From: Mixta sp031457955
GTDB lineage: Bacteria; Pseudomonadota; Gammaproteobacteria; Enterobacterales; Enterobacteriaceae
Direction of reading: 5' to 3'
Assembly (NCBI RefSeq): GCF_031457955.1
Contig: NZ_JAVDXN010000006.1
Span: 62,001-126,000, forward strand
Length of the DNA stretch: 64,000 nucleotides
Of the stretch, positions 60,465 to 64,000 are shown in pieces (the stretch's first letter is position 1; each line of letters opens with the position of its first letter). The position numbers were made by a program, and so were the translations under genes. The notes under the pieces were generated by a model. It searched no databases, was not told the DNA's origin, and saw nothing but the letters and a program-made list of their open reading frames with translations.

Positions 60465-62602
60465 TCTTCCACCATTTTCTTCAGTGTAACAAAGTCGGGC
60501 TTGCCGCTGCCCAGCAACGGCAGCTGTTGCAGGAAACGGATATCGCGCGGTATCGCCAGTTCTGCCGCGCCCAGTTCGCGCGCCGCCTGCTGGAGCGCAT
60601 CGCGTTGCAATTCGCGGTCGGTGGTGAACAGCACCAGCGCTTCGCCGCGATTGCCGTCCGGCTTAATGGTGGCGGCGTGCTGTTTCTCCGGCGAGGCTTT
60701 CAGGGCGATCTGCTCGACCACCTCCAGAGAGACCATTTCACCGGCAATTTTGGCAAAGCGCTTCGCCCTGCCCTGAATCTCACAGAAGCCGCCTTCATCA
60801 AAGCTGACGATATCGCCGGTGTCGTACCAGCCTGGCTCCATCACGCCTTCGCCGTTGTCAGCCATCGGCGGCTCCAGCTCGCCTGGCCGTTCCACGCGCA
60901 GGTAGCCATTCATGATATTGGGCCCGCGCAGCTGTAGCCTTCCGCCCTGCTCAATGCCCGGCACCGACATCAGGCGGGAATCCATACCCGGCAGCAGACG
61001 GCCAACGGTATGCGGTTTTGCCGCCATCGGTACGTTAATCGCCACCACCGGCGCGCATTCGGTCACGCCATAGCCTTCAAGAATACGAATGCCGAAACGA
61101 TCCTGATAAAGCTGGCGCACGCCTTCCTGCAGTTTCTCCGCACCGGCGACCACATAGCGCAGACGCGCAAAATCGTAAGGGTTCGCGAAGCGAGCATAGT
61201 TGCCGAGGAAGGTGGAGGTGCCAAACAGCACGGTGCAGTTACGGTCGTAGACCAGCTCCGGCACGATGCGATAGTGCAGCGGGCTGGGATATAAAAAGAC
61301 CTGCGCGCCGGTAAAGAGCGGCGTAAACAGGCCAACCGTCAGGCCAAAGGCATGGAACAGCGGCAGCGAGGCCATAAAGCGATCGCGCGGGGTGAAATCG
61401 GCGACGGTACGAATCTGCTCGACGTTCGCCAGCAGGCTTTTGTGCGAATGCACCACCCCTTTCGGATTGCCTTCCGAGCCGGAGGTAAACAGCACCATCG
61501 CTGCGTCTTCTGCGCGCTGCGGCAGCATGGCGCGCCGGGGCACCAGCAGATGCGCCAGGATCCACAATTTATCGTTGCCGGTCAGGGTATCTTTCAAATC
61601 TTCCAGGAAGATCCACTTCACCTGCGGGATCCCCTGCGGCAGGTGCAACAGGTTGCCTTTCTCCAGAAACTGCCGTGAGGTAAAAACGGTTTTTATCTGT
61701 GCCGCGGCGACCGCGCTGCTCAGGCCGTTAACGCCAGCGGTATAGTTCAGCATGGCCGGAACGCGCGCGCGCAGCGTGGCACCGAAAATGGCGGCGGCAG
61801 TGACGGTGGTATTTGGCAGCAGCAGGCCGACATATTCCCCGGGCTGCGTGTAACGCTCCAGAATGCGCCCTACGCCCAGCGATTTTTTCAGCAGGCCGCT
61901 GTAGCTGTCTGGCGCAAAATTAATATCTTCAATGCAGCGCTTAAACCAGCCATAGCGAGTACGGGCGCTGAGCAACGCCTCGAACAGCGTCTCACGCGGA
62001 CGCACCGCCATTCGCGCTTCCATCATAATATGATGCAGATGTTCGCCCGCCAGCGCACGACGATCGCGGGCGCGAGGCGCATCGGGCATCGGGATCAGCG
62101 TGGGCGGCAGCACCGTCAGCGTAATGCGCGGAAACAGACGCCGCTTAAAGACGCCGCCAAGACGGCCAAACGGCGTATATTCCGCCCCTTCGATGCGCAT
62201 CGGCACCACGGTTGCCTGCGATTTTGCCGCCACGAAGCCCGCGCCGCTGTATACCTTCATCAGGGAACCGGTGATGGTAATGCGCCCTTCCGGGAAGATC
62301 ACCACCGGTCGCCCTTCGTTCAACGTGCGCACCAGGTATTTCAACGACATCGGCCGCGTGGGGTCAAGCGGAACAAAATCCACCATCGGCTTCAGCAGCC
62401 GCATAAACCATTTATCGGTGATATCTGAATAGACGGCAAAAACCGGCTTTACCGGCAGAAACAGCGCCAGCAGCGCGCCGTCGAGAAACGAGGCGTGATT
62501 CGGCGCTATCAGCACCTTGTCTTTGCGCAGCCCGGAAAGATCGCCGCGCAGCTGCACGCGCCACAGCAGACGAAACAGAAAACGGAAAAAGGAAAAAAGC
62601 AT
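60461..62602 (-). CDS. aas: Bifunctional acyl-ACP synthetase / 2-acyl-GPE acyltransferase Aas
   Basis: Reacylates lysophospholipids using acyl groups activated on bound ACP. 713 aa (E. coli 719). N-terminal PlsC-like acyltransferase (about 1-190) with catalytic NHASFLD and FPEGRITITGS; C-terminal AMP-binding acyl-ACP synthetase with P-loop VLFTSGSEGNPKGVVHSH and GYGVTECAPV, YDTGDIV. Upstream a terminator isolates it from the transpeptidase gene; downstream it is coupled to lplT. Confidence 0.97.
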   Translation of the reverse strand: MLFSFFRFLFRLLWRVQLRGDLSGLRKDKVLIAPNHASFLDGALLALFLPVKPVFAVYSDITDKWFMRLLKPMVDFVPLDPTRPMSLKYLVRTLNEGRPVVIFPEGRITITGSLMKVYSGAGFVAAKSQATVVPMRIEGAEYTPFGRLGGVFKRRLFPRITLTVLPPTLIPMPDAPRARDRRALAGEHLHHIMMEARMAVRPRETLFEALLSARTRYGWFKRCIEDINFAPDSYSGLLKKSLGVGRILERYTQPGEYVGLLLPNTTVTAAAIFGATLRARVPAMLNYTAGVNGLSSAVAAAQIKTVFTSRQFLEKGNLLHLPQGIPQVKWIFLEDLKDTLTGNDKLWILAHLLVPRRAMLPQRAEDAAMVLFTSGSEGNPKGVVHSHKSLLANVEQIRTVADFTPRDRFMASLPLFHAFGLTVGLFTPLFTGAQVFLYPSPLHYRIVPELVYDRNCTVLFGTSTFLGNYARFANPYDFARLRYVVAGAEKLQEGVRQLYQDRFGIRILEGYGVTECAPVVAINVPMAAKPHTVGRLLPGMDSRLMSVPGIEQGGRLQLRGPNIMNGYLRVERPGELEPPMADNGEGVMEPGWYDTGDIVSFDEGGFCEIQGRAKRFAKIAGEMVSLEVVEQIALKASPEKQHAATIKPDGNRGEALVLFTTDRELQRDALQQAARELGAAELAIPRDIRFLQQLPLLGSGKPDFVTLKKMVEE

Positions 62603-62674
62603 GCCAGCTCCTTAGCAGCCGAAAAAACTGGCTATCACCATGCAGCAAAGGCACGCTGAACTCAACGCTGGCGG

Positions 62675-62710
62675 GTTAAAAAACCGCGCTGTTTCCGTTA
62701 GCGCGGTTTT
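62675..62710 (-). terminator. Terminator after the transpeptidase gene
   Basis: AAACCGCGCT/AGCGCGGTTT stem (62681-62709) with a GTTTCCGTT loop; on the minus strand it is followed by a run of T (TTTTTTAA). Ends 10 bases beyond the transpeptidase stop and separates it from aas. Confidence 0.82.
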
Positions 62711-62718
62711 CTTGCGGT

Positions 62719-64000
62719 TTAACGCGGCGCGCCGCTGACCAGCGCATCAGGGGCGATATTCATATGTTTCAGCACCGGTCCCATGATATTACCGAAGATC
62801 GGCGCGGCCACCGATCCGCCAAAGTGATCGCCTGCGGTGGGATGGTTAATCATCACCACCAGCGCCACCTGCGGATTGCTGGCCGGTGCGATGCCTGCGG
62901 TATAGTTAATGTAACCGCCATCATATTTGCCGCTGGCGCCCATCTTCTCCGCCGTACCGGTTTTGGTGGCTAACCGGTAACCCGGCACCGCGGCGCGGAT
63001 CCCGGTGCCGCCCGGCAACACATCGCTCTCCAGCATATGCACCACGGTTTTTACCGTATCGGGATTAGCGACCTGTTTACCGATTACCGGCGGCGTCACT
63101 TTAGTGATGGAAAGCGGACGGTAAATGCCGTAGCTGCCCAGCGTGGCATATTCGCGGGCGATCTGCAGCGGCGTGACGCGTAATCCGTAGCCAAACGAGA
63201 ACGTCGCACGTTCAATATCGGCCCAGCGCTGACGATGCAGTGGGAAATAGCCGACGCTTTCGCCAGTCAGCCCAAGACCGGTGGGTTTGCCGAGGCCGAA
63301 AGCGTGATAGGTATTCACCAGCGCTTCCGCCGGCATCGCCAGCGCAATGTGCGAAACGCCGATGTCGCTCGATTTTTGCAGAATGCCGGTCATGGTCAGG
63401 CGCGGCCAGTGGCCCACATCGCGGATCAGGTGGCCGTTAACGCGATACGGCGTGGTATCCAGCACGGAATCAGGCCGTACCAGGCCGCGCTCCAGCCCTT
63501 CCATCACCACTAACGGTTTTACCGTCGAGCCCGGTTCGAAGCTGTCATTGATCGCCACGTTACGCATTTGCGCCGGTGAGACATCCGCGTAGTTATTCGG
63601 GTTGAAAGAGGGATAAGAGGCCATACCCAGAATTTCGCCGGTATCGATCTTCACCAACACCGCCGCGCCGGAGTCCGCTTTATTCAACAGCACGCCATCG
63701 CGCAGTTTGCTGTAAAGGGTGTACTGATCGAACTTATCGATACTGAGTTGCACGGTAGGCGGCTGTTTCGGCGGCTGATAGTCGATCATCGCGATGATAT
63801 TACCTTCGCGATCCTGGCGATATTTTTCCACGCCCGGCTGCCCCTGTAGCACTTTGTCGTAGCCTTTTTCCAGCCCGTTCAGGCCGCTATTATCTGCGCC
63901 GACAATGCCAATAAGCGGCGCTGCGGCCTCGCTCATGGGATAAAAACGGCTGTCGTTATAGACGCTGCTGATGCCTTTCAGATGCAGCTTGCTGATATCT
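62719..64000 (-). CDS. FtsI/PBP3-type peptidoglycan transpeptidase, C-terminal part
   Basis: The last 426 codons of a class B penicillin-binding protein; the N-terminal membrane anchor is beyond the right edge. Transpeptidase motifs are complete: SxxK as FEPGSTVKPL, SxD as LQKSSDIGVSH (most FtsI have SxN), and KTGTAEKMG. Upstream dimerisation-type sequence includes FYPMSEAAAPLIGIVGADN and GLNGLEKGYDKVLQG, the PBP3 pattern. In E. coli ftsI lies in the dcw cluster and lysA/galR lie next to aas, so this is likely a second FtsI paralogue, comparable with PBP3SAL of Salmonella. The ATG at 63936 is internal; the frame is open to the window end. Confidence 0.9.
   Translation of the reverse strand, partial: DISKLHLKGISSVYNDSRFYPMSEAAAPLIGIVGADNSGLNGLEKGYDKVLQGQPGVEKYRQDREGNIIAMIDYQPPKQPPTVQLSIDKFDQYTLYSKLRDGVLLNKADSGAAVLVKIDTGEILGMASYPSFNPNNYADVSPAQMRNVAINDSFEPGSTVKPLVVMEGLERGLVRPDSVLDTTPYRVNGHLIRDVGHWPRLTMTGILQKSSDIGVSHIALAMPAEALVNTYHAFGLGKPTGLGLTGESVGYFPLHRQRWADIERATFSFGYGLRVTPLQIAREYATLGSYGIYRPLSITKVTPPVIGKQVANPDTVKTVVHMLESDVLPGGTGIRAAVPGYRLATKTGTAEKMGASGKYDGGYINYTAGIAPASNPQVALVVMINHPTAGDHFGGSVAAPIFGNIMGPVLKHMNIAPDALVSGAPR

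Overview
The window is a stretch of enterobacterial chromosome. Gene content and order follow the Escherichia coli pyrG-mazG-relA-rlmD-barA / yqcA-truC-yqcC-csrB-syd-queF-ppnN-xni / rlmM-ygdD-gcvA-gcvB-ygdI-csdA-csdE-tcdA-mltA-tRNA(fMet)-amiC-argA-recD-recB-ptrA-recC-ppdC-ygdB-ppdB-ppdA-thyA-lgt-ptsP-rppH-mutH-ygdR-tas-lplT-aas backbone. It lacks the sdaCB and fuc genes and carries differences at the edges of that backbone, so I infer an Erwiniaceae-type organism (Pantoea/Mixta/Erwinia) rather than Escherichia. The genus call is inference from layout and protein similarity recalled from memory.

Layout. 1-9 kb: start of pyrG, a repeat-rich 0.9-kb gap, then mazG, relA, rlmD and the divergent sensor kinase barA. 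9-18 kb: a consolidated D-glucarate/D-galactarate catabolic cluster (gudP-gudX-gudD-garL-garR-garK leftward, garD divergent), which in E. coli is split over several loci. 18-24 kb: yqcA, truC, yqcC, the CsrB regulatory RNA with two UvrY-type sites upstream, syd, queF, ppnN, xni. 24.2-25.7 kb: an AT-rich accessory patch with a frameshifted papain-like cysteine peptidase remnant and a YhfL-type mini-lipoprotein. 25.7-35.9 kb: rlmM, ygdD, gcvA, the GcvB RNA, ygdI, the csdA-csdE-tcdA t6A-modification genes, mltA, two initiator tRNAs, amiC, and argA with tandem ARG boxes. 35.9-37.5 kb: a type VI secretion cassette (hcp, frameshifted peptidase effector, putative periplasmic immunity gene) inserted between argA and recD. 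37.7-53.4 kb: recD-recB-ptrA-recC, the ppd minor pseudopilins, thyA-lgt. 53.5-64 kb: ptsP, rppH, a DnaA-box cluster at the DARS2 position, mutH, ygdR, tas, lplT-aas and the 3' part of a second FtsI-type transpeptidase.

The most interesting material is the pair of accessory patches at 24.4-24.9 kb and 36.4-37.5 kb. Although unrelated in position, both encode the same circularly permuted papain/NlpC-like architecture: an early His followed by a Gly-Tyr-rich strand, then a late N-N-C-S motif behind a V-S-K-A...A-W helix. Both are broken by single-base frameshifts at short homopolymers. One sits directly behind an Hcp gene and ahead of a signal-peptide-bearing small protein, which argues for a T6SS effector/immunity pair. 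The gene neighbourhoods also bring together BarA (sensor), UvrY-type sites and CsrB, so three layers of the carbon-storage regulatory pathway can be read from one window.
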